Shown here: positions 23,425-34,289 of the stretch, in pieces | Layout of the letters: every line of letters begins with the position of its first letter | Numbering within the stretch: the stretch's first letter is position 1 | Source of the DNA: Pseudeuparius sepicola | Taxonomy: Eukaryota > Arthropoda > Insecta > Coleoptera > Anthribidae | Reading direction: 5' to 3' | Assembly (NCBI GenBank): GCA_963920635.1 | Contig: OY987302.1 | Span: 42,349,500-42,413,499, forward strand | DNA: 64,000 nucleotides | The notes under the pieces: generated by a model | Seen by the model: the letters and a program-made list of their open reading frames with translations, nothing else | What the model was told of the DNA's origin: nothing | Databases searched by the model: none | Position numbers and translations under genes: made by a program

Positions 23425-24460
23425 TTTCAAGTAATGCAACTAATACTGTGAGAATTATTGTCACAAGTGGTATATTTAATCGTAGCAGTTAAACCCACCT
23501 TTTGTCATAAAAGTTTGCATTGATAGAGGAAAACAAAATTCATATTAATTTAAAAAACCTGAACACTTGGTATAAGTTACTATCATTTGTTATTATAAAC
23601 TGGTTCAATGGACCCAATTAACCAAGTCAACTACTGTTATCAATAAAATGGCACTTACAGGAATCAGAAGGTGGTGCTTTTGTTAAATACTGTGCACATT
23701 TACTATAAATAACTGGTGTACTACTGGAAATTACACCTTGGTATTCGGGCCAACTACCACAATTTATTAAGAAAATTTACTTACTACAAGTGTTCGGTTC
23801 TAAGTTACTCATTTTACTAAGAACAAATACATGGTTCATTTTTCCTATATTTAGCTTGCCATTTTAATTGTGGCATTTAAAATTTTAATTGCCAGAAGTA
23901 AACTTTTTTCTCCGTGTGATGACCCTGTACATTTCAATTATAGTTTCTTTCTCATAAAAGTCATATAAAATATAAATTTCTGCATTAAAATAAAATATAA
24001 AAGATAGATCCCAATATCCAAAAAAATAAAGTACCTATTGAATATTTAATATTCCCATTAAAATGGACCAAGTGGTATATCGATACAAAATTAGTTCTGC
24101 GTGGGAATTGAATTCGATCCGAAAACCGGAGAGAAATTAATCACATGCTGAGGCGGACCTGATTGTCTGTGCTCGGCATTCGGTGGGGCAGCGGTACCGT
24201 ATAAACCCTTTCTTAGTCGGGCCAACGAGGCTAATACACTTAGCCTCGCTCAATTGCGGCGAGTGCAACATGTGAGCTAAATTATCTGGGTGATACAATC
24301 AATACCAATCCGATCATGAAAATCGATGAGTTACTCCGTGATCCGGATATTCCGTTTATCTCATAAGTCTTTTATAAATCATACTTTCTTTATATTTTTA
24401 TTGTTTTTAAACAACGGAAATAAGCCACAAGATCGCCCGCAAGTAACTAACTGTCAACTA
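23425..24460. other. No gene recognised
   Basis: AT-rich apart from a GC-richer islet at about 24,090-24,260 with no motif I can name. Confidence 0.4.
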
Positions 24461-24821
24461 GAAGACAACTACCTAAGTTATAACAACAGTTTCTGCCCAG
24501 CAAATTGAAACTGGTTATATGACTTGATATATTTCTGATAGGAATTAAACACAAGTTAAAATATTTACAATTGTTTATTAAATTACTCGTAACTGATTAA
24601 CAATGAGAAATGGTTTACAATGGAAGGTAAAGTTTTGAATAAAGTCAACGAGTTGTTAAATTATTTCAGGAGTAGCTGACCGCTCTCGACTCAGTCCGGT
24701 AGAAGTCTTCGACACAGCCTCCGATTATGACACAAGTGGACCTGCCATCAAGTTTGTCAGTCTGACGGCTGCGTAGGTGGCGTATGATGTAGGATCCCAG
24801 GGTTTTGCCAAATCAGCTGCT

Positions 24822-25240
24822 AATCTAAAAACGCTCTTTAATTGTACACTAGATTGTGACAGGTAAATATTTCATGTACCTAGAATTTCGTAAGCGGCGG
24901 CCATATTGATATTATTGATAGGTGATGGAGGACAGGGCCGTAATCAACAGAAATTACGTTATACGCACACGAATCCTAAATTTGAATAGATAGAAATTAA
25001 CATTAAACTCTGTTCTTTGAAGCACAGAAAAAAGGTTATAGTTAGAGTTTCTGTGTTTGAAGTTAGGTTAGAGCCACAAGAATATCAAGGTTAAGGTTAG
25101 GCATCTGTCACAAGTTCTGACATTAATGCCAGACATGCTAAATACCGTGAACGCGCCTCAAAACAATGCTGCCAACCTTGGATTACCAAATTAAGAAATG
25201 TCATTTCTATTGTACAATAATTAAAGAGCGTTTTTAGATT
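24822..25240. mobile_element. TA-flanked MITE inside repeat J
   Basis: ATCTAAAAACGCTCTTTAAT (left) is inverted at 25,211-25,240 (ATTAAAGAGCGTTTTTAGAT) with one short indel. TA flanks both ends. The sequence on both sides joins up to match the uninterrupted segment near 56,260-56,285, so this is an insertion. Size and TA target suggest a Tc1/mariner-type MITE. Confidence 0.75.
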
Positions 25241-25434
25241 ATTGCATATGGACTTGTGGTCAAGGGGTCGCAACGGACTACAACGTGTAGCGCTTGGTAG
25301 GTGTTCCAGGTGCAGGTTGAACATGCTTATTTACAATTGGAAAATCTCAAAATCTTATCAATATTGACTTTATGTTTTAAAAACCCTAAAATATTACTAA
25401 CTATTTATGTATATGCATGTATATTGTCCCGTCC

Positions 25435-25865
25435 AGGGTGACTAGGGGCGTCTCAGAAATGATGGAGAGCTTTAGCTTAACAACGTGAGTTTATTAAGAA
25501 CTGAAATACATACATTTCGTTATATCAGATCAAGACATTAGTTACAAAAGAAAGGGGTTGCCCCATTTAGGACAAAGGGCAATCAACTTACATGGGGGGT
25601 TTCATTATGGCCAGGGGGTGTCTCAATAGCAATTGTAGTGGAGTCTAGTCGGCGGATTCTCTTGTTGGTGTCTATTTGGTATCTGTTTTGTATCTGTCCT
25701 TTAGTCGCGGTCCCAATCGATATTTATATTAAATCGTATTGCCGCGTTTGCAAAGAATTGGTTGTAAATCGCGGAAACGGCCAGACTATTAGTTAGCAAT
25801 TCTAGAGTGCGTTAAACTTTGAATTAAATTAATCGATAATTTTGAATAATTGGGCATTATTGACA
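25435..25865. mobile_element. Solo LTR, 431 bp, 4-bp target duplication
   Basis: Starts TGTCCCGTCC and ends ATTATTGACA (TG...CA, with a short TGTC/GACA inverted end) and is flanked on both sides by ATAT (25,431-25,434; 25,866-25,869). Removing it rejoins the flanking LTR-like repeat. No internal retroelement sequence adjoins it, so it is a solo LTR. A 4-bp duplication fits the Ty3/Gypsy group. Strand not established. Confidence 0.75.
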
Positions 25866-26026
25866 ATATACCCCCTGTATATTAATAAAATTACAACTTA
25901 ATTGGACTAATTGCGAGCCAAAAATAAGCTGAAGGATAATCAAAAAAATGTTCTATGACAACTAAATATTTCAAGTTTGACAGAAAAATACAATAATTGA
26001 AAATATGAGGCCACAACACCCTCCCC

Positions 26027-26863
26027 AGGCGGCACCGTGGCAATAACAAGGCCCGCCACCTGAAAGCGATGAGTCATCCAAGGGAGGTGAGCCTAAGGCG
26101 CCAAATTCAAATTTCAAGATGTCAACTTGGTAAATTTGGTAAAAAAACACTTTAAAATGATTATTTATATATATAGCTCGTGGTTTTACAACACGGATAA
26201 TAATCTACGATAGTGAAAGTCGCATTTTCAAGAGCTTTTGGTGCATTTAGATATCTACAGGTAAAATTTTCGTAAATGCCAATTATTTCTAATTTTCCCG
26301 CCTAGATATAACTAAATTCGAATAAATAAAACAATAAAACTTACTGATTTCAATGTGGATACGTTTAATCATGTAAAATTGTTTGGTATAACACTCTCAA
26401 ACAGTCCAAACAAAAACCCTGGAAAACTGTGTAGGAACAAAATCTCTTTTGATGGCCTTTAACCCATTTTTCCCTTAAAATGGGGTCTTTATGGAGGAAA
26501 AAGCGGACACATTAGGACCGCCTTTGTAGTTTCCCTTGCAGTTGGGAACGGAACACGTCCACGGCATGATTTAAATTAGTCCGAAACTATAGACACAACC
26601 TAAAACCTATACTTAAACTAAAATTGAACTTAATCACTTTATTCTTAACCACTGCTGTTTTACCACCTTATTAATAAAACTCCACGTCCTATGTTACTAA
26701 AAAACACAGTCCAACACACAACAAACGTTCTTTGAAACAGGAAAATCGCCAGACAAGTAAACGTAAACTGCTACAAAAAGCAACCTTCCGACCTCCCTGT
26801 GATGACGTAGTGACGTTTCGCGTCGCCAGCTGGCAGGCCTTTATCATTGCGACGGTGCCGCCT
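26027..26863. mobile_element. Possible 0.84-kb element with degenerate inverted ends
   Basis: AGGCGGCACCGTGGCAATAA plus CAAGGCCCGCCA at the left is inverted at the right (TGGCAGGCCTTTATCATTGC then GACGGTGCCGCCT) with several mismatches. The interior has no coding pattern. A second motif, GCCTAAGG..TCAAATTT, occurs near both ends in direct orientation. I cannot name a superfamily and no target duplication is clear. Confidence 0.45.
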
Positions 26864-27357
26864 AAGGTCTCAAATTTACAAAAATTAGAAGATAATGATA
26901 CACAGCAGGTCAACTGGACGACAAAACAGCCCTCCCTTTTTGGTCCTTGAAATTCAAAAAATTACGATATTAAAACGTAGGTAGTTCAAAATGTTTGACA
27001 ACCATAAAAAAGTATTATGATTAGAGTAACCCAAATATGCAAGTCGAAACCCTAAAAATATGCGCATAAATATGCAAATAATTTAGTCAAAATATGCAGA
27101 AAAATGTTGAAAGTATGCAAATTAAGAAATACTTCAAAAATATAAATTTATTGTTTCATTTACAAATAATAGTTATTTATGTACCAAGGCACTGAAGTTA
27201 AACTTTTTATGACTCATGTGGAGTTTAGTTGCTGAGGCCTCTGGCCGAGGCAAATAAACCACATGAGTCATAAAAAGAACTTCAGTGCCGAGGTACATAT
27301 TATATTTTTCTTGAAATCGGGAAAAAAAATGTTTTATTAGGCAAGAAAATAATAACA

Positions 27358-27412
27358 AGGGATCACCCGTCCACGAACCGACTACGCGCGGCGTTGCTTG
27401 ACTTTACCGATC
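27358..27412 (-). ncRNA. 5S rRNA-derived segment (SINE-like, degenerate)
   Basis: On the minus strand: AAGTCAAGCAACGCCGCGCG, TAGTCGGTTCGTG and GACGGGTGATC. Without gaps this lines up with the internal promoter half of insect 5S rRNA: box A region AAATTAAGCAGCGTCGGGCG, then the intermediate element, then box C GATGGGGGACC, with correct spacing over 44 bases. Too diverged to be a 5S gene; most simply a 5S-headed SINE relic inside repeat D. Confidence 0.55.
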
Positions 27413-27692
27413 GCTCTACCTAGGACAAGTATAATGATGTACGGCACCTTCTGACAGAAAAACCAAACTGCTGCTTCTTGTGCAGCCTACACAACAAATC
27501 TATTGATTTTCAAATTTACTAAAATATGTATACTGAAGGATAGCGCTTCTATAGGAAACAATTTCGCAATGTGTACGAAAAGTTAAATGAGCCTTTAACG
27601 GCCGGGTTTTGAATATTTGGTCACTTATGACGAGCGATTTCTCCGCGTCTGACGTTTGATATTTACATCTCGCCAAGGCCTACTTATTGAAA

Positions 27693-27729
27693 AAATCGTA
27701 CAATAATGGGCTACATTATTGTACGATTT
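27693..27729. repeat. Perfect hairpin, 16-bp stem
   Basis: AAATCGTACAATAATG, loop GGCTA, CATTATTGTACGATTT. It lies in the part of repeat D copy 1 that is absent from copy 2. Confidence 0.85.
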
Positions 27730-27990
27730 CTGTGCTTTTAATGACGATTTTGGGACATTTTAATGCCGATTTCAAGAAAACCTATATAATGTACATACAA
27801 ATTTCTAAATGCATTTATACATAGTAAAAGAAACAATATCTTATTTTAAATTTTCGATATACAGGGCGATTGAACTATATCTAAATATGCATTTATTATA
27901 AATTATAAAAATCAGGTTGAAATTTAGTTGTAAAAGCGATAAACCACTAAATGTTGCTCAAAATTCTCAATTAAAAATTTTTGTCTTCTA

Positions 27991-28617
27991 TCATAATATA
28001 AAAATGTAGAGACTCCTTTCCACATCAAACGATGTAAGAGGTGCGCTTTTAAAATTGCTCACTATCACAGGATCCAAATCGATGGATTCGGTAAAATCTC
28101 CCTTTAAAATATTTGCTACTTGGTTAAGAAACTGAAACCCACTATTTCTTTCCATCACATTTCTAAATTTTTGAAATATTTTGTCCCCAATTTTACCTGT
28201 GACATTTTGAAAAGCAACCACAGATTATTTTACCAGTTCTACACTTCGGGTTAATGGCAAATTAGATTCCTCCATTTGTGTTATTGTTTTAGAAAGAAAG
28301 CTATAATTTGCTTTTAGAAAGGAAAGTTGTTTCTTTATTTCCTTGTTTTCGAATAGTTGTTTAACATCTGTAAGGGACTGGGAAGAGTCGTTCGAAAATT
28401 CTGAAATTAAATCTTTCAGTTGGCAAAAATTCTCGCAATAAAAAATGCAGCTTCCAACCAAGTGCCCCATCTTGTAATAACAGGTTGAGGTGGAAGATGA
28501 GTGTTTGGTAGTTTTTCTTTGTAGAACTGAACCATTATAGGCGCTTTAAGCAAGACTTTTTTCATGTTGGAAATTAAACTATTTACAAGCAGAAAATAAT
28601 TCCTAATTTCTAAAAAA
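27991..28617 (-). pseudogene. hAT transposase, C-terminal half, broken
   Basis: From 28,617 downwards: LLVNSLISNMKKVLLKAPIM, then PPQPVITRWGTWLEAAF, a frame change near 28,450, YCENFCQLKDLISEF, LKANYSFLSKTITQMEESNL, an in-frame TAA after SVELVK (28,222-28,224), NVTGKIGDKIFQKF, and finally APLTSFDVERSLYIF. VITRWGTW and the terminal PLTS.DVERSF.. dimerisation motif are typical of the hAT branch related to CGG-binding-protein genes. Orientation and position fit the transposase of hAT element A. One nonsense and at least one frameshift make it dead. Confidence 0.82.
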
Positions 28618-28856
28618 AAATTCCGAAAAAAAAAGCAGAATCAGAAATAAAATGCAGAAATGGATTATCCTTCGTATAAATATTTACCTATCTATAATTT
28701 ATTCTGTCCTTTTCAATAATTGTACTAATTGTAGGTTTGTACTAATTGTACTAATAGGTACCTACTTTATTCGTTTTCAGATTTTCAGATCACCAGGATT
28801 AGTGCCCCTAAAATTATAATTTACTTGTATTATTTTGGGAAAACCAGGTACCTACC

Positions 28857-29190
28857 TAAAGTCTATCCAAGTTACAGTCGCAGTAGATATAACCAAAGTC
28901 ATATGACCGCATTGCGATCGATTACCAGGGTCTGACTAATATGGGATTCCCAGTGGCTTGTAATTCTGAACTAATTCTTTTAGAAGTTCTAAAAATTGTG
29001 TTTTTACCTTTCGTGGATCTTTATCTTTATAAATTTCCTTAAATTAAGAAGCAAAATAATTTTACAGAATATACTGCTCGCGATCCGATCTAAAATATGC
29101 AGGAAACTCGACTGAGGGAAGAGCCGGCCCTGCATTCACGTGGTGGCCAATGTTTTGATCCACTGCCTCTGTAACTTGGATAGACTTTAG
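28857..29190. mobile_element. MITE with 22-bp inverted ends
   Basis: TAAAGTCTATCCAAGTTACA at the left is perfectly inverted at 29,170-29,189, with a further imperfect GCAGT pairing. The target duplication is unclear (possibly a TA or TWA type). The interior includes an AAATATGCAGGAAACTCG stretch but no gene. Confidence 0.7.
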
Positions 29191-29285
29191 ACACCGACCC
29201 CTGTTCCTGTTCCCAAAAATGAATGAAACGCCTTCCAAAGATTTAAATTATCATAAATTCTTTCAATTATGTACACGCGCGGCCC

Positions 29286-29870
29286 TTGAAATCGTTCCAA
29301 TACGTGTGGACGCAAAGGCGTTCAACTGACAACGTTGCAATTACCCCTCCCCTCTCTCGCGGTTTGAAAGATAGCGATAACCTTAAAAGCGTAAGTGACG
29401 GCAAATCTAACATGTTATTACGCGACATTACCTTACGTGACATTGCCAGTTACAGTGAAAAAAAAACCAGTAAATTCGGCGCTGTTAGGTTGGCCTTAGA
29501 TTGCCTGAATAATAGTGCAAAATCTTATAACCCTGCCCACGGACATTGGCGGCTTTTTTTGCAAAAGTCTTTCGACAACCTCGAATATAGAGCCGTTCTA
29601 AAAATCGATGAAGGTGGTAAATCTCTTAATTGGGTGTCGTACTTTCCTCCGGTACCAAAAAGAACCTCGAAAATCCGATATCTAAGAGAAATTCCCGATT
29701 CAAGATTAACCACTTTCGAGAAACGGGACGGCTGTAGAATCAACGAAACCGACGGAAAATCCTCTGAAACCACTATTGGAAATTGCTTGTTTTTTCTCAT
29801 TATTCGATTTTTCGGGGCCGGGAAGCATCAGAACCTCGCCCGAAGACTCCAGGGAAGCTTTAAAAATTGA
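29286..29870 (+). repeat. Repeat K copy 1, contains a 194-codon open frame
   Basis: The plus-strand frame runs 29,286-29,870 and I recognise no domain in its product. Its second half (about 29,530-29,870) is a diverged direct match to about 34,650-34,965, where the same blocks occur (GCCGTTCTAAAAATCGA, TCTTAATTGGGT, GTACTTTCCTCC, CGAGAAACGGGACGGCTGTA, GGGAAGCTTTAAAAATT) but the frame is broken. Shared non-synonymous and indel differences suggest it is non-coding repeat DNA and not a gene. It lies within hAT element A. Confidence 0.5.
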
Positions 29871-30864
29871 AATAAACTAAAGATTTGGTTCGCGGTTAAG
29901 TTAAAGAAGTGTAATAAACCAATGTAAAAAACCACTACGAGATTCTTCTATAATAACACAATTATACTTAGATATTATACCTTATTTAACTAATACCACT
30001 TTGACAATAAAAGAAATCCGCGTAATTTCACGTTACGTGAATCTCAAAACACCAAGAAACTGTGTAAAACTTTAAATCCACTTTATTATAATGATAGTGC
30101 AGCGATTTATTATCTAACCTATTTTCGTTGACTGGCGTGTTAATACGTCAGTTAACGCAATTTTTATTTTCTACGGGGAGGAGCGGGTCGGTACGAGGCA
30201 GGGACCCTTTAAAATAAGGGGACCCAGCATGTCACAGTCTATCACATAGGAAAAGTGAAGCCTTGTTTTCTGTATATCTCCAAGGAGACCACATACCTAA
30301 GTGGGCTGGTACAAGGTTATGTTATATGTCAGTATCCAAGTGCAATCAAGTTTTATGTGACATGCCAGTGCCATAGATTCCAAAGGAGGCAAAATATTTC
30401 CCATCACAATTCACAATTTTTAAGTTTTCTAACTTCCAGATAGTCAGTTAAAGGTAATGCGGCCGCCTGTAGTAGTCCCAATAATTGCAACCAGATTTTT
30501 CTTGTCTCACCTTTAGTAATCCTACAATTCCCATTACGTGGGCATTACGTATAAGTAAGTACTTCAAAACAAAAATGGTATTTCCTAAATATTAAATTAT
30601 TAAGCAGGTAGCTTCAGTCAGGTCTTTCTTTAAACAGTTTTTATCTACAACTATAAGTTTATTTTACGTTTGTGAGGTACCTTGGGAGAGAAATAAAATT
30701 ACAAAAATGAGCACCGACAAAAACTACATGATTAGAACTAAGTACAAGACCTAATCTTATTAGTCCATCCCGAAATCTGTGAAAGTTCTTTGGGTAGATA
30801 CATTCAACAAGGGAAGAAAGTTCAAGTACACATATTATTACATATGGATTCAGGAACCTGGTAA

Positions 30865-31939
30865 CAAGGGGCGTAGCCAGGATTTAGTTTTGGGGGGGGG
30901 GGGTTTAGTTTGAGAAGTAAATAAAACAACAAAAATATACTTACATGAAATTTAATATTTATATATTCATCCGAAAAACTACGACATATTTATAAAGTTC
31001 TTAACTTTAAATGAAATGGATAAATTAATTTCGTTCCTCTGCGCTAAATCTAAAACCATTAAAGAAGAAATCTTCGGCTTTTTCTTTTAAATATATCCAC
31101 TACTTCATCTGCATGAATTTCTGTTCCATAGTGAATGTTCATTAACCATTAAGTCTGTTTTCACTTGTAGTGTTTCGTAAATAGTTTTTCAGTCTCCTTA
31201 GGCTCGAGAAAGACCTTTCTGGGGTAGCAGTGGATACAGGAATGGTAGCCAAGATTTGTAGTAATGTGTAAATATTAGGATAAAGGTTTTTATCGCACAT
31301 ATCTAGGCATTCCAAACTAGATTTCGGGGTAGGCAGTCTTCTTATCAGCATGCAAGGTAGCTGAAGCTTTGATAGCTAAATCCAAATTTGTTTCTTTATT
31401 AGAAACCCCTTGACCTTGACTACACCACTTTTTCCAGTAGTCCATACCTTTAGGTTTATCACCCTTCCTTTTTTTCCCCTCCATTTTTCGACAGTAATAA
31501 TGATTCACGTATCTATCCTTAACAAGGTCATCGAATAACAGTGCACTAAAATTACTCACTTACACGGTACACTTAATTCTCTTCACTATTCGTTCACCAT
31601 TTTTCACTTTTATTCGCTTCGAGTTCGCATGGAACAATACTGCCGTAAGCGCGGTCACGCGCCGCGGCGCCGCTTATATATAGTAGCCCAGTAGCCGTCC
31701 AGAAACTTCCAACAACGCAAAGTGTCCCTACAATACAAAATAGTTCGGCTGCAACTGCGTCTGCCTCTCGTCAAAAGATGGCGCTAGGCGCTACTATTAC
31801 TACATAATATATTCAAACGTAATAATAATTTAACTCTTCACTCCTCGTATTTTTTCGGTATAATATTAGGTAATATTTTGCTTATTTCGGGGGGGGGGGG
31901 GGTTGAACCCCCGAAACCCCCCCCTTGGCTACGCCCGTG
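30865..31939 (-). mobile_element. hAT element C, copy 1 (1.07 kb)
   Basis: Ends GGGGCGTAGCCAGGATTTAG and CTTGGCTACGCCCGTG, each followed inward by a G/C homopolymer run of 12-14 bases. Nearly identical to 35,538-36,642. Unlike copy 2 I find no matching 8-bp duplication beside it; the left end reads CAAGGGGCG instead of CACGGGCG. The minus strand holds remnants of a hAT transposase. Confidence 0.88.
31142..31559 (-). pseudogene. Internally deleted hAT transposase in element C copy 1
   Basis: An N-terminal piece (31,559-31,317, MSNFSALLFDDLVKDRYVNH; basic KGMDYWKKWCSQGQGVSNKE) is joined by a deletion to the C-terminal dimerisation region in another frame (31,351-31,142): TLLQILATIPVSTATPERSF then SSLRRLKNYLRNTTSENRLNG. 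The LP.S.A..ERSFS.LRRLK.YLR..M...RL motif is the classic end of hAT transposases of the type shared with zinc-finger MYM and P52rIPK-like proteins. The catalytic core is gone. Confidence 0.85.
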
Positions 31940-32386
31940 AAATAGCGACAAATTCTCAAATAAGCAAAATCAGCACTGACTTACCTTACTTATATTACTT
32001 AAATTCCTGGAAATAATTGCAGGAAACCAAATTCAAATATAATATAAATTTGATTCATTTGGCACTTGCCATATTCTGTGTTTGTTGACAGAACATTGTC
32101 AAGTCATAATTTTTAGAAATCATATTAATTTTTACTAACAATCAAAGTACCTGTTATATCCATAGATTCTCCAATAAAATTGCATAGTTGGCATCATTGA
32201 GACCATTAGAATGGGGAAAGAAACGGCCTCACTTTGGAAAGTATAATGCTGGGTCCCCTTACTTTAAAGGGTCCCTGGTACGAGGTAATGTAGGGGAAGT
32301 TGTTGATTTGAGTAGCCGTGGAATTGGCGCAACTTTGCCGCACTTACCCAAAATTCTTGATTTCTTGCTTATTTATCATGCCTAGT

Positions 32387-33274
32387 AGCTGGTCATAGAC
32401 GGGCGTAATTGTCTTAAAACATCAACGCGCATTCATCGACGCCCGTTCAACAACGTCCGTCTGTGGTGATAATACCGCCACGTACTTGAATGCGCGTTGA
32501 AGAAGTACGACGCACTTTTGAACCTGCTCCCGCTGAAAACATGTGTGTGCATTGATGAATGCAAGTTGATGTTTTACCGTGTGTGTTAACAAACGCGCAT
32601 CATTGCCGCGGTTTTCTTCAGTGAAGTTGGTATATATTATTTTAAAATTTCTTCTGTCAGCTGGAGTTTATTGATTATTGATTATTCCGGATTTATTACA
32701 ATAAAAACTTCAAATTTTGTTTATTATCGCACTATAAATATATTTTCTCCTCGGATATAATAATTGTAGTTACTACTTAGCAGACAGTTTTTTTTATATA
32801 GAAGTTTTATTATGACAGAGTAATACAACAATCATGTCAGACTTAAGAAATTAAACTCGAAATTTCTTAAGAGAATTTATTGGGTTATATCGAGGTCATC
32901 CTTGTTTATAGAAAACCAAGTCAAAGGAGTACCTTGACAAAAATAAAAAAAAAATGCAGCCTATAATATTTTGCAGGAAAAATTAAAAGTTGTACAGCCA
33001 GATGCGACTAAGAATACAGTTGTACAAAAAATTAACACTGCGTGGTGGATTCAGAAGAGAATTTAAAAAGATAGCGCACGCCACTGCAATCAAATGCAAC
33101 TCCGCCGACATCGTTCTGACAAGAATATGCGTTCGTGTGTGTCGTTTACCGCGAACTGATGTGTTAAAACATCAATCAAGGTGTGTGGATAAATCAGAGT
33201 TTACGTTTATGCGCGACGTATATGAATGCGCGTTGATGGTTTAAGACAATTACGCCCGTCTGTGACCAGCTAGT
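32387..33274. mobile_element. Non-autonomous TIR element, about 0.89 kb
   Basis: TAGCTGGTCATAGACGGGCG, then TAATTGTCTTAAAACATCAA and CGCGCATTCAT at the left are inverted at the right end (ATGAATGCGCGTTGATGG, TTAAGACAATTACGCCCGTC, TGACCAGCTA). The 14-mer TGAATGCGCGTTGA or a close variant recurs inside at about 32,490, 32,555 and 32,585. CTAGT adjoins both ends, but the target duplication is ambiguous. I suspect a PIF/Harbinger-like MITE; not proven. It lies inside hAT element A. Confidence 0.75.
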
Positions 33275-33619
33275 GGAACGATTTCTGAGGACGCGCGTGT
33301 ACAATATGTCATATTTTTGAGGATATATGCAAATATTTAAAAAAATGCATATAATATGCTAAATATGCAAAATATGCGTGTTGCATATTTGGGTTACTCT
33401 AATTATGATAATGATAAAAATAAATAAAGGTCTCCCTCAGATATGACTATATCGTGCGCCAAAAAACATGTGAATTTACCGCCGAATAAGATACGATACA
33501 GAAAAGGGGCTATAAAGGACAGGAAAGGGCGGCTACGTTTAATTCTCGAAGTATAGGTGCTTTAACAGCGATCGAATTCAATAGAAATCAAGAACTAAAC
33601 GTGCGATAGAAGCAAGTAC

Positions 33620-33925
33620 CAGGTGAGTTTGCAATAGAAATGGAGTCAATCAACAAGGATAATTCTAAAAAAAAAAACTCATTCTGTCATGGCCCAAGCC
33701 TTGCTCCGGAGAATGAAAATGCAGTTTTCACAACCACGCGCTGGCCTCGACCTTCAAAATAGCTCCCAGGTTTTGACGTTCCAAAAAATTTCAAACTGGA
33801 TGAAGCCGGTAATTCACACGAAAACAAAAAAATGCTTAGGATACATAAACCAGGATAAGTTCATTGATAACCACACAAAATATGTTCAAAAAGTATTATC
33901 GAGCGGCCGTTAAAAGCAGATTTAG
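33620..33925 (+). repeat. Repeat E copy 1
   Basis: From AGGTGAGTTT, through a stretch of A and CTCA, to GAAAATGxAxTTxxCA, CGCGxTGGCCTCGACC, CxAACTGG/CAACTCACA-like and GAAAxxAxAAAATG. It matches 57,025-57,330 at moderate divergence. Both copies are partly open (74 and 112 codons) in the same frame but the proteins share little beyond the DNA-level match. I do not recognise a gene. Confidence 0.5.
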
Positions 33926-34289
33926 AAATCAAAAATTGACAGCCTGCTCGACAAACCTTGTACCTGACAGAAAGCTTGAACTGCTACTATAGAGAAGACT
34001 GAATTGAAAAAGGGGCCTTCCGGTTTTGGGAGGTGTTATTTATAAGTTTCCTTCCTTCATAAAAAAACCGATTTCTCAGCTTTCAATGGCGATTTGGAGA
34101 TTCTGACCTAAGTAGCACAAGTGTGTTAATTAGAAGGTTTGAAGAATTTTTTATTTGAAACCTTTATTGATAACAGACTACGGGAAACCGAAAGGAAGTC
34201 AAAAGTGTATATTCTACAGTATACTTACCTACATCACAACTTATAACGAGTGGCCTTCAACTGACCGCACTAAGTGAATTAGATTGATT

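Larger units (their letters stand above)
24470..25985 (-). repeat. LTR-like repeat J, copy 1, with two insertions
   Basis: Diverged match, in the same order, to 54,100-56,630. Shared landmarks: ACAGTTTCxGCCCxGC..AAACYGGTTATAT, GTCTGAC..CGGTG.TGGCGTA, CAGGGxTTTGCCAA, CTTGTGGTC, and a C-run followed by TATATT.A.TAA and GCGAGCCAxAATAA. On the minus strand the C-run reads as a G-rich polypurine tract next to a TGTA-type start in the second copy, which suggests a long terminal repeat plus 3' internal DNA of a minus-strand LTR element. Copy 1 is interrupted by a MITE (24,822-25,240) and a solo LTR (25,435-25,865). No polyprotein is visible. Confidence 0.5.
27165..27795 (-). repeat. Repeat D copy 1: palindrome plus 5S-rRNA-like segment
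   Basis: 27,180-27,300 is an inverted pair (TATGTACCAAGGCACTGAAG with CTTCAGTGCCGAGGTACATA; TTTTTATGACTCATGTGG with CCACATGAGTCATAAAAA). The minus strand at about 27,358-27,412 resembles 5S rRNA (see next entry). Further on, TCGTCATTAAAAGC and TTGAAATCGGCATTAAAATG (minus) match the second copy at 58.4-58.7 kb, which has the same order but lacks about 345 bp. Confidence 0.8.
30199..32277. mobile_element. hAT element B, non-autonomous, with nested hAT C
   Basis: Inverted ends CAGGGACCCTTTAAA, then AAGGGGACCCAGCAT on both sides, are flanked by a perfect 8-bp duplication GTACGAGG (30,191-30,198; 32,278-32,285). Without the nested hAT C copy it would be about 1 kb. A partial, diverged copy of the same family is at 60,402-60,807 in reverse order. 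No transposase sequence of its own is seen. Confidence 0.9.
27022..33401 (-). mobile_element. hAT element A, 6.4 kb, with nested insertions
   Basis: Inverted ends TAGAGTAACCCAAATATGCA (20 bases, identical at both ends) are flanked by a perfect 8-bp duplication ATTATGAT (27,014-27,021 and 33,402-33,409). Each end carries a cluster of ATATGCA motifs (27,036-27,125; 33,320-33,385), probably transposase sites. A decayed hAT transposase end lies on the minus strand at 27,991-28,617. Between the ends sit a palindromic 5S-like repeat, MITEs at 28,857 and 32,387, and hAT element B. Apart from the nested DNA I cannot find the transposase N-terminus. Confidence 0.9.

Noticed and set aside
27358..27412. 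A real 5S rRNA gene
   Set aside because: Only about two thirds identity over the promoter half, no matching 5' and 3' stem, and it lies in a dispersed repeat.
29286..29870. A 194-codon open frame as a protein gene
   Set aside because: The second half is a repeat also found at 34.65 kb, where the frame is broken. No domain is recognisable, and both sit inside transposable elements.
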